Below are positions 55,301 through 63,287 of a stretch of DNA of 64,000 nucleotides, piece after piece. The translations under genes and the position numbers were made by a program. The stretch's first letter is position 1. Each line of letters starts with the position of its first letter. The stretch lies in contig NC_063054.1 of NCBI RefSeq assembly GCF_018812025.1, forward strand, positions 31,562,418-31,626,417. The letters are read 5' to 3'. Origin of the DNA: Megalobrama amblycephala (Eukaryota; Chordata; Actinopteri; Cypriniformes; Xenocyprididae). The notes under the pieces were generated by a model that did not search any database, was not told the DNA's origin, and was given only the letters and a program-made list of their open reading frames with translations.

Positions 55301-57728
55301 ATAATCAAACACAGCTGGACTCAAATGAAGGTGTAGAACCATCTCAAGGATGATCAGAAGAAATGGACAGCACCTGAGTTAAATATATGAGTGTCACAGC
55401 AAAGGGTCTGAATACTTAGGACCATGTGACATTTCAGTTTTTCTTTTTTAATAAATCTGCAAAAATGTCAACAATTCTGTGTTTTTCTGTCAATATGGGG
55501 TGCTGTGTGTACATTAATAAGGAAAAAAATGAACTTAAATGATTTTAGCAAATGGCTGCAATATAACACAGAGTGAAAAATTTAAGGGGGTCTGAATACT
55601 TTCCGTACCCACTCTATATAAAAGAACTGCAGCTCAGGTAGTCAAACATAAAGCTATCATTTAAAAGGACACTAAAACTCTCATATGTCGGTTCAATTAC
55701 GTCTGAAATCCTTTATTATCCCCATCTGTACAAATGTTGCTCAAAACACAAGGGCTGGGCCAAAGAGACCCGCACTGGAAGAGGAAATGTTGGGGACTCT
55801 CGACACTGGTCACTTATTAAACTCAATTTAGATCTCCATGTCCAGCTGGATGCATTAAAAAAGAACATTTAAGTTCTCTCCCCGTCCCTCACCCAGATCA
55901 TACAGATGTGCTTCCCCTCCTGTCATCATTTATACAGTCCCCCCTTATTCCCCCCTGCCCATACAAAAATAATAAATTACAGAATGCAAATTGGATTGAA
56001 AATTTACATTCATTTTGAATCCGAGCTTGATTCAGCTGTATTTAAGGGCTGTTTTTGTTACTATAAAAAATAAAGAAGAAAAAAATATATTCAGAATAAT
56101 TAATGTTTTAATATTAAGATTTTTCCATGATAATTAACCACATACACTTTCAAAATAATTAAAGAATGCAAATCCAATTGAATCATGTATTCCAGGGAAC
56201 AAGTATTATTGTGTAAAAATGTTAATTACCATGAAAATGTCACAATAAAAAACCTTAATAGTTTTAAAACAGGTTTCAGTTTCCTACTGCTATTTATTTA
56301 TTTATGAAATAAGGATTTTTTTAATTATACAGTAGGTTATTTTGAGTGACTCAAAAGTTTGTCAGATTTTTTTTTTTTTAATTAGTGTAAAATACAAACC
56401 AGACATATTCTTTGTAACTGTAGTCTACTGATGCTTGCTTTATAAACTTAGAAGGAGCTTTGTTTTTGTGCTTTCACAGGTCCATGCATACATAATTAGC
56501 TCCTTGAAGAAAGAAATGCCTTCAGTCTTTGGGAAGGACAACAAAAAGAAGGAGCTGATTAACAGCTTGGGCGAGATCTACAGCCGCATTGAGAGGGAAC
56601 ACCAGATTTCCCCGGGAGACTTCCCTAATCTTAAGAAAATGCAGGTAAGGTCAATTTAAACAACAGAGAATGATTCAAGCATGCTTCACTGGAACTTTTA
56701 AAAGGTAACTCTCTAGTATTAGTGGGCACTTTGTAGTGCACATTGAAAAGCAGCATTTATTTTTCCTCATTATTTCATTCAATTCCATATGACCTTTTTT
56801 TTAATCAACAAAAGCTGTAGAAATACTTCAGCTTTGGGTGGACCGCATACCTGATTATTAGTCTCTATTATAGTTAAATAAATGATCACTTGAGTAAGAA
56901 TGCTGTTTATATAATTGTTGCCTTTATGGAACAGCTCTACAAACAAATGAATATTGAGTAATGCATGTTTCAGACAAAATTTGGCCAGTTGGTTTGTATG
57001 TTTCTTCTCCGCCAACACAAAACTATTTCTAAAAGAAGCCAAAGCATCAAGATTTTTATTATTCCAGACAGGCTGTTGCTGCTTGACAATGAGTATGTGA
57101 TGGGAGTGGAGCTGTTTTACCCTAGAAATATCAACAGATGTTGACAGGATCTTTTGTTACATCCTGCAAGTTTCTTCTTGCTTTCTTTCCCACTGAATAG
57201 GAACAGCTTCAGGCACATGATCTGAACAAGTTCCAGCCTCTGAAAATGAAGCTATTGGACACCGTAGATGACATGCTGGCCCACGACATCGCCCAGCTTA
57301 TGGTTCTGGTGCGCCAAGAGGAGACGCAGCGGCCCAATCAGGTGGTGAAGGGCGGTGCCTTCGAGGGCACCATGAACGGACCGTTCGGACACGGATATGG
57401 CGAGGGAGCCGGCGAGGGCATCGATGAAGTCGAATGGGTGGTAGCACGTGACAAACCCATGTATGATGAAATCTTCTACACTCTCTCGCCCGTCAATGGC
57501 AAAGTGACTGGAGCCAATGCCAAGAGGGAGATGGTGAAGTCCAAGCTGCCAAACACTGTGCTGGGTAAGATCTGGAAGCTGGCTGACATTGATAAAGATG
57601 GGATGCTCGATGATGAGGAGTTTGCCTTGGCCAACCATTTGATCAAGGTCAAACTAGAAGGTCACGAGCTTCCAAGCGAACTGCCTGCTCATCTTTTGCC
57701 GCCATCCAAGAGAAAAGTTACAGAGTAA
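32520..57728 (+). CDS. ehd3: EH domain-containing protein 3 (six coding exons)
   Basis: Coding exons are 32520-32746, 35706-35882, 38394-38491, 50406-50818, 56480-56644 and 57201-57728. All introns are GT/AG and the phases join into 535 residues. The N-terminal region (about 1-55) leads to a dynamin-like ATP-binding domain with P-loop GQYSTGKT (65-72), switch I PTTDSF (92-97), DTPG (153-156) and NKAD (219-222). A helical region follows, then a GPF linker (420-422) and an EH domain (about 440-530) with an EF-hand [13 protein letters not shown] and Trp485, used by the family to bind NPF peptides. EHD proteins tubulate membranes and drive recycling-endosome traffic. The start [11 protein letters not shown], the YLLEQDF after the P-loop and the ending SKRKV point to EHD3 rather than EHD1. 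Residue 73 is Ser where EHD paralogs usually have Thr, a mild change. Introns are 2959, 2511, 11914, 5661 and 556 bp. Confidence 0.96.
32747..33921. other. ehd3 intron 1, first part
   Basis: AT-rich intron sequence. The small frames at 33063-33381 overlap on both strands and look like chance. Confidence 0.6.
33922..34433 (+). repeat. MITE copy (CAAAAGTTTGGGGTCAG family), forward
   Basis: It starts ACACAACTGTTCAAAATTCTG and runs through AGAATGATTTATGAAGGATC and CATGTGACATTGAA to TTCTTTCAAAAACAT in the forward order of the family. A (TA)n run (34140-34178) has expanded inside it. It lies in ehd3 intron 1. Confidence 0.75.
34140..34178. repeat. (TA)n microsatellite
   Basis: Pure TA run within the intron 1 MITE copy. 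Confidence 0.95.
34434..34944. other. ehd3 intron 1, between two MITE copies
   Basis: An 86-codon frame at 34557-34817 has no recognisable domain. I see no exon. Confidence 0.5.
34945..35152 (-). repeat. MITE copy (CAAAAGTTTGGGGTCAG family), inverted, partial
   Basis: It contains the inverted family core (TCACATGATCGAATTCAGAA) and ends CTGACCCCAAACTTTTGAAC then GGTAGT. It lies about 500 bp from the forward copy, so the two can pair in the intron 1 transcript. Confidence 0.75.
35153..35705. other. ehd3 intron 1, last part
   Basis: Ends in the TTTTTATAG acceptor at 35705. The 82-codon frame at 35362-35610 is not convincing as an exon. Confidence 0.55.
35706..35882 (+). CDS. ehd3: ehd3 coding exon 2
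   Basis: Encodes the end of codon 76 to residue 134 and two bases of codon 135 (YLLEQDFPG ... NAFGNAFLN). It contains switch I. The acceptor TTTTTATAG ends at 35705 and the donor GTGGAA starts at 35883. Confidence 0.97.
35966..36500. repeat. CpG-rich MITE in ehd3 intron 2
   Basis: The left TTTAAAGGTGCTAAATAGGA and right TCCTCTCTATCACCTTTAA are imperfect inverted ends. The interior at about 36120-36240 is unusually rich in CpG (GAGACGAGCGCGGCTGCGCG). It is non-coding. The outer bases resemble those of the TTAAAGGTGCC family, but the interior differs. Confidence 0.7.
36500..36700. repeat. Second short foldback, abutting the previous one
   Basis: The left GTCCCTGATACACTCATGGC and right CTGTATATCAGGGCCTTT are inverse. 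Inner words TTCGAAGAAGTTCGAA and AACGAACTTCG / TTGTTCGAAATC pair partly. It starts at the last bases of the neighbouring element. Confidence 0.6.
36701..37189. other. ehd3 intron 2 sequence, nothing recognised
   Basis: No exon and no repeat end that I can support. Confidence 0.5.
37190..37432. repeat. Palindromic MITE, CACCCAAAAATGA family, in intron 2
   Basis: Left TTAAGGGATAGTTCACCC, right TTTTCATTTTTGTGTGAAAT then TCCACTTTAA, with GAATGTCC and ATATCTTCTTTTGTGTTCCA in their usual places. Confidence 0.8.
37433..38393. other. ehd3 intron 2, last part
   Basis: No gene or repeat end is supported. It ends in the acceptor GGCCTTCAG at 38393. Confidence 0.55.
38394..38491 (+). CDS. ehd3: ehd3 coding exon 3
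   Basis: Encodes the last base of codon 135 to residue 167 and one base of codon 168 ([12 protein letters not shown] ... SGEKQRISR). It carries the DTPG motif. The donor GTAACC starts at 38492. Confidence 0.97.
38575..38896 (-). repeat. MITE copy (CAAAAGTTTGGGGTCAG family), inverted, in intron 3
   Basis: Inverted core TTTTCAGCATCATTACTC and AGTGTCACATGATCCTTCAG, ending CTTACTGACTCCAAACC. Together with the forward copy in intron 1 it flanks exons 2 and 3 in opposite orientation. Confidence 0.78.
38897..41515. other. ehd3 intron 3, first long stretch, no gene seen
   Basis: AT-rich. Small frames (39123-39338, 40913-41098) have no recognisable domain. I see no repeat end that I can support. Confidence 0.5.
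41516..42546 (+). repeat. Roughly 1-kb MITE-like element, copy C (intron 3)
   Basis: It starts TTAAAGGTGCCCTAGAATC and ends TTCTACGGCACCTTTAA, collinear with copy A. A pentanucleotide run (AATTG/AATTA units, 41537-41600) has expanded near its left end. The palindrome core is GTTGCGTAAC here, one base off, at 41738-41747; the octamer ATTTGCAT is at 41779-41786. Confidence 0.88.
42697..43210 (+). repeat. MITE copy (CAAAAGTTTGGGGTCAG family), forward, complete
   Basis: It starts TACACTACCATTCAAAAGTT, passes through TGGGGTCAGTAAGA and GAAGGATCATGTGACACTG, and ends GGAACGATAGCGTA. Both termini are recognisable. Confidence 0.82.
43211..43762. other. ehd3 intron 3 stretch, nothing recognised
   Basis: Small minus-strand frames at 43278-43660 show no domain. 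I support no gene here. Confidence 0.5.
43763..44054. repeat. Complete MITE of the AACGGGCCTTA family
   Basis: Left AAGGCCTGTTCTCAC, with AATGATAACTGTAATGATAA, and right CTATATCTTTATAG then GTGTGAACGGGCCTTA are inverted mates. It is the fuller sister of 15985-16204. Confidence 0.8.
44153..44320. repeat. Partial MITE, CACCCAAAAATGA family (right half)
   Basis: The right half (TTTGTGTTCCGAAGACGAAT, GGAACGACATGAGGGTGAG) is close to the right half of 174-782. The left half is reduced to a few bases. Confidence 0.7.
44321..45054. other. ehd3 intron 3 stretch, nothing recognised
   Basis: A 79-codon frame at 44722-44961 lacks any recognisable domain. No exon is supported. Confidence 0.5.
45055..45328 (-). 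repeat. MITE copy (CAAAAGTTTGGGGTCAG family), inverted, partial
   Basis: It begins GCTGAATTTTCAGCATCATT and ends TCTTAATGACCCCAA. Orientation is opposite to the copy at 42697, 1.8 kb upstream. Confidence 0.78.
45683..45804. repeat. (TA)n run and (GTTT)n run
   Basis: TA repeats at 45683-45734 and GTTT repeats at 45774-45804 in intron 3. Confidence 0.92.
45805..46446. other. ehd3 intron 3 stretch, nothing recognised
   Basis: No frame or repeat end that I can support. Confidence 0.5.
46447..47707 (+). mobile_element. Tc1-type transposon relic in ehd3 intron 3
   Basis: Sister of the copy at 7113-8276. It retains some more 5' sequence (GCTGGGAGAACAGCTGGG) and ends GATTTTGGGTTGTA at 47707. The left terminal repeat is again absent. 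It lies in the same direction as ehd3. Confidence 0.87.
46582..47442 (+). pseudogene. Tc1 transposase pseudogene, longest open remnant
   Basis: An open frame of 286 codons keeps WSDESKF (Asp129 of this frame), FQQDN (Asp219) and SPDLSPIEE (Glu254), with 34 residues between the last two, so the DD34E triad is visible. It is still broken: part of the N-terminal DNA-binding region near codon 25 is deleted relative to the sister copy, and after PIEE the normal C-terminus is lost to a frameshift. Confidence 0.88.
47708..50405. other. ehd3 intron 3, last long stretch, no gene seen
   Basis: Contains an ATTTT-rich run (47810-47870) and a very AT-rich zone with TTTTAGT-type repeats (48850-49275). The 117-codon minus frame at 49691-50044 has no recognisable domain. 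The acceptor of exon 4 is TCTCCTTCAG ending at 50405. Confidence 0.5.
50406..50818 (+). CDS. ehd3: ehd3 coding exon 4
   Basis: Encodes the rest of codon 168 to residue 305 ([16 protein letters not shown] ... LIKRARLAK). It carries NKAD (219-222) and most of the second half of the ATPase domain. The first half is markedly richer in GC and CpG than the introns. The donor GTAAAC starts at 50819. Confidence 0.97.
50990..51243. repeat. Diverged MITE, CACCCAAAAATGA family, in intron 4
   Basis: The left part ACTCATCCTCATTTCACTCC and right end TTCATTTTTGGGTGAACTAA then TCCTTTAAG are recognisable; the left terminus is replaced by an AAT run. Confidence 0.65.
51244..51898. other. ehd3 intron 4 stretch, nothing recognised
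   Basis: No exon or repeat end is supported. Confidence 0.5.
51899..52007. repeat. Left half of a CACCCAAAAATGA-family MITE
   Basis: TTTAAAGGAAGTTCACTC, then TTATTCACCGTCATGTTGTT and GGAACACAAAAGATAG. It stops abruptly where the next repeat begins. Confidence 0.75.
52268..54247. mobile_element. Inserted element with GGTTGGGTATC end
   Basis: The left end GGGTTGGGTATCATTTGAAT and right end GGAACCGGTTCTAAAATGGT, ATCAAAATGGTTGTGATCCAAC are imperfect inverse partners. It holds a poly(A) run (52338-52367), copy D of the 1-kb family, and about 900 bp of further sequence with no recognised coding region. The ends resemble a non-autonomous DNA element of fishes. Confidence 0.55.
52409..53345 (-). 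repeat. Roughly 1-kb MITE-like element, copy D (intron 4, inverted)
   Basis: Reverse complement of copies A and C. The 53329-53345 end reads CTAGGGCACCTTTAA and the other end is TTAAAGGTGCCAAAGAACAT. A 16-bp perfect palindrome lies at 53155-53170 (core GTTACGTAAC) and the octamer ATGCAAAT at 53128-53135. Confidence 0.88.
54331..54475. other. ehd3 intron 4, short stretch before the Tc1 relic
   Basis: Nothing recognised. It ends at the TA target of the Tc1 element (54474-54475). Confidence 0.5.
54476..55614 (-). mobile_element. Tc1-type transposon, internally shortened
   Basis: The left CAGTGGGTACGGAAAGTATT and right AATACTTTCCGTACCCACT are inverted ends flanked by TA. The subterminal AAGTATTCAGACCC and GCAGCCATTTGCTAAAATCA blocks also pair. 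Length is about 1.14 kb against about 1.6 kb for a full Tc1, so several hundred bp are missing. The transposase remnant is on the - strand, against ehd3. Confidence 0.92.
54618..54854 (-). pseudogene. Tc1 transposase C-terminal remnant
   Basis: An open frame of 78 codons keeps the end of the catalytic domain ([15 protein letters not shown]) with the last catalytic Glu, and ends KGASTKY. Upstream on the - strand (54855-55250) the rest of the gene is recognisable only as broken pieces. Inactive. Confidence 0.9.
55615..56479. other. ehd3 intron 4, last part
   Basis: AT-rich, no exon or repeat end that I can support. It ends in the acceptor GTGCTTTCACAG at 56479. Confidence 0.55.
56480..56644 (+). 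CDS. ehd3: ehd3 coding exon 5
   Basis: Encodes residues 306-360 ([18 protein letters not shown] ... LKKMQ) in phase 0. Part of the helical region after the ATPase core. The donor GTAAGG starts at 56645. Confidence 0.97.
56645..57200. other. ehd3 intron 5
   Basis: Shortest intron, 556 bp, with no recognised repeat. The 87-codon minus frame at 56779-57042 is not supported. It ends in CTGAATAG. Confidence 0.7.
57201..57728 (+). CDS. ehd3: ehd3 coding exon 6, with stop codon
   Basis: Encodes residues 361-535 and TAA at 57726-57728. It carries the rest of the helical region, the linker with GPF (420-422), the [11 protein letters not shown] stretch and the entire EH domain with Trp485 and the EF-hand loop. 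Confidence 0.97.
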   Translation, partial: EQLQAHDLNKFQPLKMKLLDTVDDMLAHDIAQLMVLVRQEETQRPNQVVKGGAFEGTMNGPFGHGYGEGAGEGIDEVEWVVARDKPMYDEIFYTLSPVNGKVTGANAKREMVKSKLPNTVLGKIWKLADIDKDGMLDDEEFALANHLIKVKLEGHELPSELPAHLLPPSKRKVTE

Positions 57729-58287
57729 GATTGATGGAATCAGAATGGATTTTGGAAAAGCAAATAGTGCGAATTTAGGTTGCAGTTGAATTATTGATGG
57801 CTGGACAACTATTATTATAGAAAAAAACAGACTCCTTTGAAATGTGTGGTTTATGCTTCACTAGCAAGAATGGATTCGAAAATGATCCACCTTTTTTTGA
57901 CCTGTGTATGTTTTTTTTTGTTTTTTTTTGTTTTTTTATGAACAAGTCAACAAGTCATACTGTCTGCAGTGTTTAAAATCATTTTATGTGTGCTTTCAGA
58001 TTTTACAGTCATATACACTCTAACACTGTGTCCTAACCAGACGTGTTGCGATAAAAGATATTATATGTAAAACAGCACGTTTTGCCAATCATTTGGTTCC
58101 ATTTCTGCTGCAGTGCGTGCTAGCTTCGCTCACAGTGAAATCTCATTGGTCACACTTCACGTAACTACATTCTTCTGATTGGTTGTCATTGTGTCATGTT
58201 GCATAGCTGTTTTGCATTCAGTCGCATTGCACCTGGTTAGGATGTGCTAAGATGCTTTATCAGTATATTTCACTTTCACATGCAATT

Positions 58288-58730
58288 TACACTATTGTTC
58301 AAAAGTTTGGGGTCAATCATTTGTTTTTGAAAGTATATTATGCTCACCATAAATATAGTAAAAAAATACTGTGAAATATAATTGATTTCTGTGATGGCAA
58401 AGCTGAATTTTCAGCATCATTACTCCAGTCTTTAGTGTCACATGATCCTTCAGAAATCATTCTAATATGCTGATTTGCTGCTCAAGAAACATTTCTTATT
58501 ATTATCAATGTTGAAAACAGCTGAACTGCATAATATTTTGGGGGAAAGCGAAATACATATTTCAGGATTCTTTGAAAAACAAAGTTCAGAAGAACAGCAT
58601 TATTTAAAATTGAAACCTTTTGTGACATTATAAATGTATTTACTGTCACTTTTAATCGATTTAAAGCGTCCTTGCTGAATAAAAGTAATTTCTTTAAAAA
58701 CTGACCTCAAATTTTTGAACTTTCAGTGTA
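58288..58730 (-). repeat. MITE copy (CAAAAGTTTGGGGTCAG family) in the 3' UTR
   Basis: Outer ends are TACACTATTGTTCAAAAGTT and AAATTTTTGAACTTTCAGTG. The core is in inverted order (GTGTCACATGATCCTTCAG). Confidence 0.8.
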
Positions 58731-59413
58731 TATCAGACTGATCTGTGTCTCAAGTGGGGTGTGAGACATCAATTACTGCAGACAAACGTGAATTATATTC
58801 TGAATCTTTGTATCAGTTGTTGTTTTGCGTGCACAACTGGTAAAATCTAATGAGAAAAGCAAAATTCCTTTTATAACTAGGTGTAATTGTTATTCTCTTC
58901 TTAAGGCGGCATCTTAATGAATGCGAGTCCTTTCTAGCCTGACCAAGAGACTGTTAAAACTGTATAGTCGTCATGTCAGAAGACTCAATGTTTAGTGTTT
59001 TGATGGACCCGTAGAGCTAGTATCCTTGTCAATAGTATACTGTATATGTTAATGCTTAACATATCTAAACTAACTTGGGTTATAGGAGTGTTTATATAAT
59101 TCCGGTCTGATTTCCAAAGGGAAAAAAAATGACGCTGCAAAACAGCTGTTACACTTTATTCAAATGATGTGAAACTTCTCTTGCTGAGCGTTTCTACATT
59201 CATATGCTCATTGAAAGAGCAGCGGCTTTGGATCTAAATATGTATCAAGTCTTATTACTTAATTATATCAGCATTTAATGATTTAATGAACTCTTTACCT
59301 CTCTATCCACCCCTTGGAAGCAGTTTATCTTGAGCTGTCACATTTTCTCATGCAGATTTTTAGGATCTGAAGGTGAATTGATAGGGTTTTATGCACTGAA
59401 CTAAATGGTCTTC

Positions 59414-59500
59414 AAAGGGATAGCTCACCCAGAAAATGACAATTATGTCATTATTTACTTGTGTAATTTAAATACTGTGGATGACAACAAAAGGCGATGT
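59414..59500. repeat. Left half of a CACCCAAAAATGA-family MITE
   Basis: CAAAGGGATAGCTCACCCAG, then AATGACAATTATGTCATTATTTAC. The rest is lost. Confidence 0.6.
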
Positions 59501-59675
59501 TTTGCATGTCATGAAAGTAGTTTGATAAAACTTATACACTATATTCCATGTCTTCTTAAGCCACAATTTGAGTCAAATTGAAGTGATTATTTACTGAAAA
59601 TTGCCATATGTACGTAATGTAATTTGGCATGTCATGATCAGTTATGAGACACACTGACGTTTGGCATCACTGACA

Positions 59676-59997
59676 TTAAAGGGATAGTCCTCCCAGAAAT
59701 TCTGTCATCATTTACTCGCCCTCATGTCGTTTCACACCTCTATGACTTACTTTCTTCTGTGGAACATAGAAGAAGATATTTTGAAGAATGTTGGTAAATA
59801 AGTAGTTTTGGTTTATTTACAGATTAACAGATGGATATTATGGATAAAAATACAATGCAAGTCAATGGGAACCAAAACTGTTTGGTTATCAACATTCTTC
59901 AAAATATAGTTTTGTGGGTTCAGCAGAAGAAAGAAATTCATACAGGTTGTAAATTACAGAATTTTCACTTTTTTTTGGTGGACTACACCTTTTTAAT
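59676..59997. repeat. Palindromic MITE in the 3' UTR
   Basis: Left TTAAAGGGATAGTCCTCCCA, with TTTACTCGCCCTCATGTCG and TGAAGAATGTTGGTAA; right TATCAACATTCTTCAAAATA, GAATTTTCAC and GACTACACCTTTT. The arms pair over most of their length. Confidence 0.8.
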
Positions 59998-60585
59998 TGA
60001 AGACAAAAATCATACACATTTTAATGTACATGACTCAATATTTTTATTTTGTGTACTATTCCTTTAAATCTGATTTGATTTGATTTGAATGCCCAGTTGC
60101 TTATTTGAAATATTTCCACTGATCCAAACTAAACCTCTAAAGCCCATTTAGTTTGATGAATTAAACCTGTAATCTGCCTCGGTGCCTTGAGACACACCCG
60201 CCTCAATCAGATTTGTGACACTAGAGATGTATAAAGCACATTGTCGTATTCTACAATACCATTACACGCTAATAAAATAAACTGACATTCTTCAAAGACT
60301 TTCATTAATGCTCCATTTACAGTTTGATGTGAGTCTCAAATGAAAAAATTCCAGAAGTTTTGCACATCAGATTTTTTTGGGCCATAATGTAGGGTTGTGT
60401 ATTTGTGTGTTTGACCAAGTATGTACATGTGTATGGGTGCAATATGGTTTGCAGATGTATTGTGAAGTAGTTTGTGTACGTGTGCTTACGCGAAGCACAG
60501 ATGCTCTGTTGCTCATTGTGTTTTAACCAGTGCGGACAAACTATGTGAGACACTACTGTTCAGGGAGGTGGACATTATTCAACTA

Positions 60586-60591
60586 AATAAA
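60586..60591 (+). terminator. Candidate poly(A) signal of ehd3
   Basis: AATAAA followed about 20-40 bp later by a GT/T-rich stretch (GTCTTTTGTGTTCAGTTTTT), the usual arrangement for cleavage and polyadenylation. Another AATAAA lies near 60275 with a weaker tail. Confidence 0.45.
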
Positions 60592-60742
60592 GATATAACT
60601 AATTTAAAGGTCTTTTGTGTTCAGTTTTTTTGTTTGTCGACATAACTTATTCCAGATTAAAACAATTAACTTACTCTTTACATCCTTGTCTGATTCATAT
60701 GGAAAAAATGAATGTATTTTTGGCATCTGGCTTCATTGGTGA

Positions 60743-61389
60743 TTATAAAGTGCCCATATTATACTATTTTAACGTTTCCTAATTTTGTTTTGGAGGTCTC
60801 CTACAATAGGTTTATATGCATCTACGGTCAAAAAACAATTTTCTCGTAACATCAATTGCACATCACCTAATTTCTTAAACAGTCTGAAAACGGTTCGTTC
60901 AAAGAGTCAGTCTCTGTAAACCCCGCCTTTCTGTGAGCCTGCTCTGCTCTGATTGGTCAGATGGCCCAGTCTGTTGTGATTGGTTTACCGCTTACAGCTT
61001 GTTTTGGAAACAAAACACATTACCATATCTGGATTTCACCTCCGGAGGCTTCCTCAGCTTTTGATAAACAGTGATATGAACAGTAACGATTTGAAGTTCA
61101 TGCAAAGTGGATTTGCAGCGCTGAAAATAGCTTCTTCTTGACATGTCGACATCAAGAACCAAAGTCTTCCAGGCCTCAGATACAACTACAGTGTTTGAGG
61201 GCGGGTCTAAGTAGACGTTGTTTGCGAGCAGCCAATGAAAACTGTAAGCTTGCATTATGCAAATCTGTTACATTTTTATGTATGTAACAGGAAGTGAGAC
61301 AGAATTGATTCTTTCTTTTAGGAGACAATAACTGCAGACATTTTACCTTCACAAACATGAAAAAAATACATAATAGGGGCACTTTTAAA
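60743..61389. repeat. MITE with AAAGTGCCC ends
   Basis: The left TTATAAAGTGCCCATATTAT and right ATAATAGGGGCACTTTTAA are inverted. The interior has CCCCGCCTTTCTGTGAG and two GATTGG words (60951, 60978). The small minus frames inside are not supported as genes. Confidence 0.72.
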
Positions 61390-61826
61390 CAAAATCAATG
61401 ACAAAAACACTAAAATACCTGCAGTACTAATATTCCTTCAGTTTTCCCAAAACATTTCAAGTCTGTCTCTGTCTAGAAATGTGAAAGATATATTGGTAAT
61501 CATGCTAAACACAGGAACTCCCGATGGAGACAGCACATAATGTTTTCCGCAGATCTGCATTAACAGGGCCATCTACGTGAGTGATGGCTTCCTGTTTGTT
61601 GCATCATGTACTGTATGTCCTAGGAAACGCAAGCACAGGGTGGATTCTCATCTGGTCATGTTCTTGACAGCAGGATATGATAAGCAGGGAACACCTGACC
61701 CTTCCTCACTACCAGTCACGGAATATTCTCTACATGTGATGAAAATTGTGGGGTGTGGGGAAATTATGTACAAGATAATAAAACTTTGCATTTTATTGTT
61801 CAAACCACAACACTGAAAATTATATA
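61390..61826. other. Downstream stretch, no gene seen
   Basis: No exon or repeat end that I can support. Confidence 0.5.
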
Positions 61827-62288
61827 TACTACTGTTCAAAAGTTTGGGATGAGTAATATTTTTTAATGTTTTTGAACTGCATTCATCAATAATACTGTCA
61901 AAACAGTAAAACTGTTAAATATTTTTACAATTTAAAATAACTGTTTTCAATTTTAATATATTTTAAAATGTAATTTATTCCTGTGATGGCAAAGCTGAAT
62001 TTTCAGCAGCCAGTATTAAAGTCTTCAGTGTCACATGATCCTTCACAAATCATTCTAATATGCGGATTTGCTCAAGAAACATTGATTTTTATAATCATTC
62101 TTATACTTTTTGTGGAAACAGATACATTTTTTTCTGAATTCTTTGATTAATATAAAGTTTAAAAGAACAGCATTTATTTGAAACAAAACCATTTGGTAAC
62201 ATTTTTGTCATTTTGATCGATTTGATGTGTGCTTGCTAAATAAAAGTAATAATTTATTTAAAAAATAATAATCTTACTGACCCCAAAG
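61827..62288 (-). repeat. MITE copy (CAAAAGTTTGGGGTCAG family)
   Basis: Starts TACTACTGTTCAAAAGTTTG and ends CTTACTGACCCCAAAG, with the core inverted (AGTGTCACATGATCCTTCAC). Confidence 0.8.
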
Positions 62289-62429
62289 TCATCTGTCCAG
62301 GCCAGGTGATTCCACCACAAGAGCTGATTTATAACAGCAGCTAGAAGTGACCTATGAGATTTTAGAATTTATGTTCTCATAAACATACTGCAGATTCATC
62401 AGGCTTGTTTTCCAGGCAACATCTAAGGA

Positions 62430-62800
62430 ATGTTGGAACAGTGCGGACAGATGAGACAAAGTTAGAGCTGAGTGGCAGCAAAACCTGACATGTTTGGCAA
62501 AAAACAAGGATTGCCTTTGGCTAAAAGCAACTCAGACCATCTGTAATGCTTGGTGATGGAAGCATTATGGTTTTGGGCTGCTGTTATGCCTCAGGGTCTG
62601 GCGAGCTTGCATCACAGTCAACCATGAATTCCACACTGAACCAGAGAGTACTTGAAGGGAAAGTGAGACCATCTGTCTAAAAGCTGGGGCTGAACCACAA
62701 GTGGACAATGCAATAACAAGACAATGACCTGAAACACTCAAGAAAAGCCACAAAATGAACAGTTCAAAATGAAGAAATGAAGGGTTATGGAATTACCAAA
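62430..62800 (+). pseudogene. Decayed Tc1-type transposase relic
   Basis: Two short catalytic-region traces remain in the right order: VRTDETKLEL at 62440-62470 (first Asp) and QDNDLKHSRKATK from 62717 (second Asp). Between them is a GDGSIMV-like stretch in another frame. Many stops and shifts break it. No terminal repeats are seen, so this is an old fragment from a Tc1 family different from the others here. Confidence 0.7.
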
Positions 62801-63287
62801 TCAAGGCTTACTTCGTTCTACAGCAGAAGTTTCCCAGCAAGCCCAGATCCGGCCCACATCTGCCACGCGGTGTGATGATCTGTTTCATTTTCAAAGTCAC
62901 CATAATGGTGACTGGTGTTTCCATAAGTTGGGCTCTTAATAAGTTTGTTTTTTTCTAGCTGTTGTGACAGTGTGGCAAATAATTTTTGGTTTAAGCGAAT
63001 CTCTTATATTCTCACGTTTTGCTTCCGATCAAAACGGAGTGTCCCCGATCTCAAGTTACAAGTTTGTGTTATATTTTTGACTCTTGGCCAGGCTGTGTCA
63101 CCTACTGGATGTTGTGTGCTTCTTTAGCTGAAACAACCACAAACATGCCAATAAAATGGAGTATTGAGAGAGATCACCCATATTCTTTTTTTTCTGTTTT
63201 GTTTTTCACTGTAAAGCAGAACGCGTGGAAGGAGAACCTGCTGACAACATCGACTGTCCTCCATTTGTTTTTCTACTCAAGTCGTGT
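62801..63287. other. Downstream stretch, no gene seen
   Basis: Frames at 62945-63291 overlap and show no recognisable domain. Confidence 0.45.

Larger units (their letters stand above)
57729..60610 (+). other. Putative ehd3 3' UTR
   Basis: It follows the stop codon with no further coding exon. No strong poly(A) signal with a GT-rich tail appears before AATAAA at 60586. The region holds T-rich runs (57890-57945) and two repeat copies listed separately. The end point is an inference and an earlier site cannot be excluded. Confidence 0.45.

Noticed and set aside
57252..57638. A 128-codon minus-strand frame opposite ehd3 exon 6
   Set aside because: It is the antisense shadow of a conserved coding exon; the + strand frame matches EHD3 in full.
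32520..57728. Assignment of the gene to ehd1
   Set aside because: The N-terminus (LGTDDRR), YLLEQDF, the KKPFRK stretch and the SKRKV ending fit EHD3; EHD1 differs at these places. This is from memory of the family, so a tree would be the formal test.
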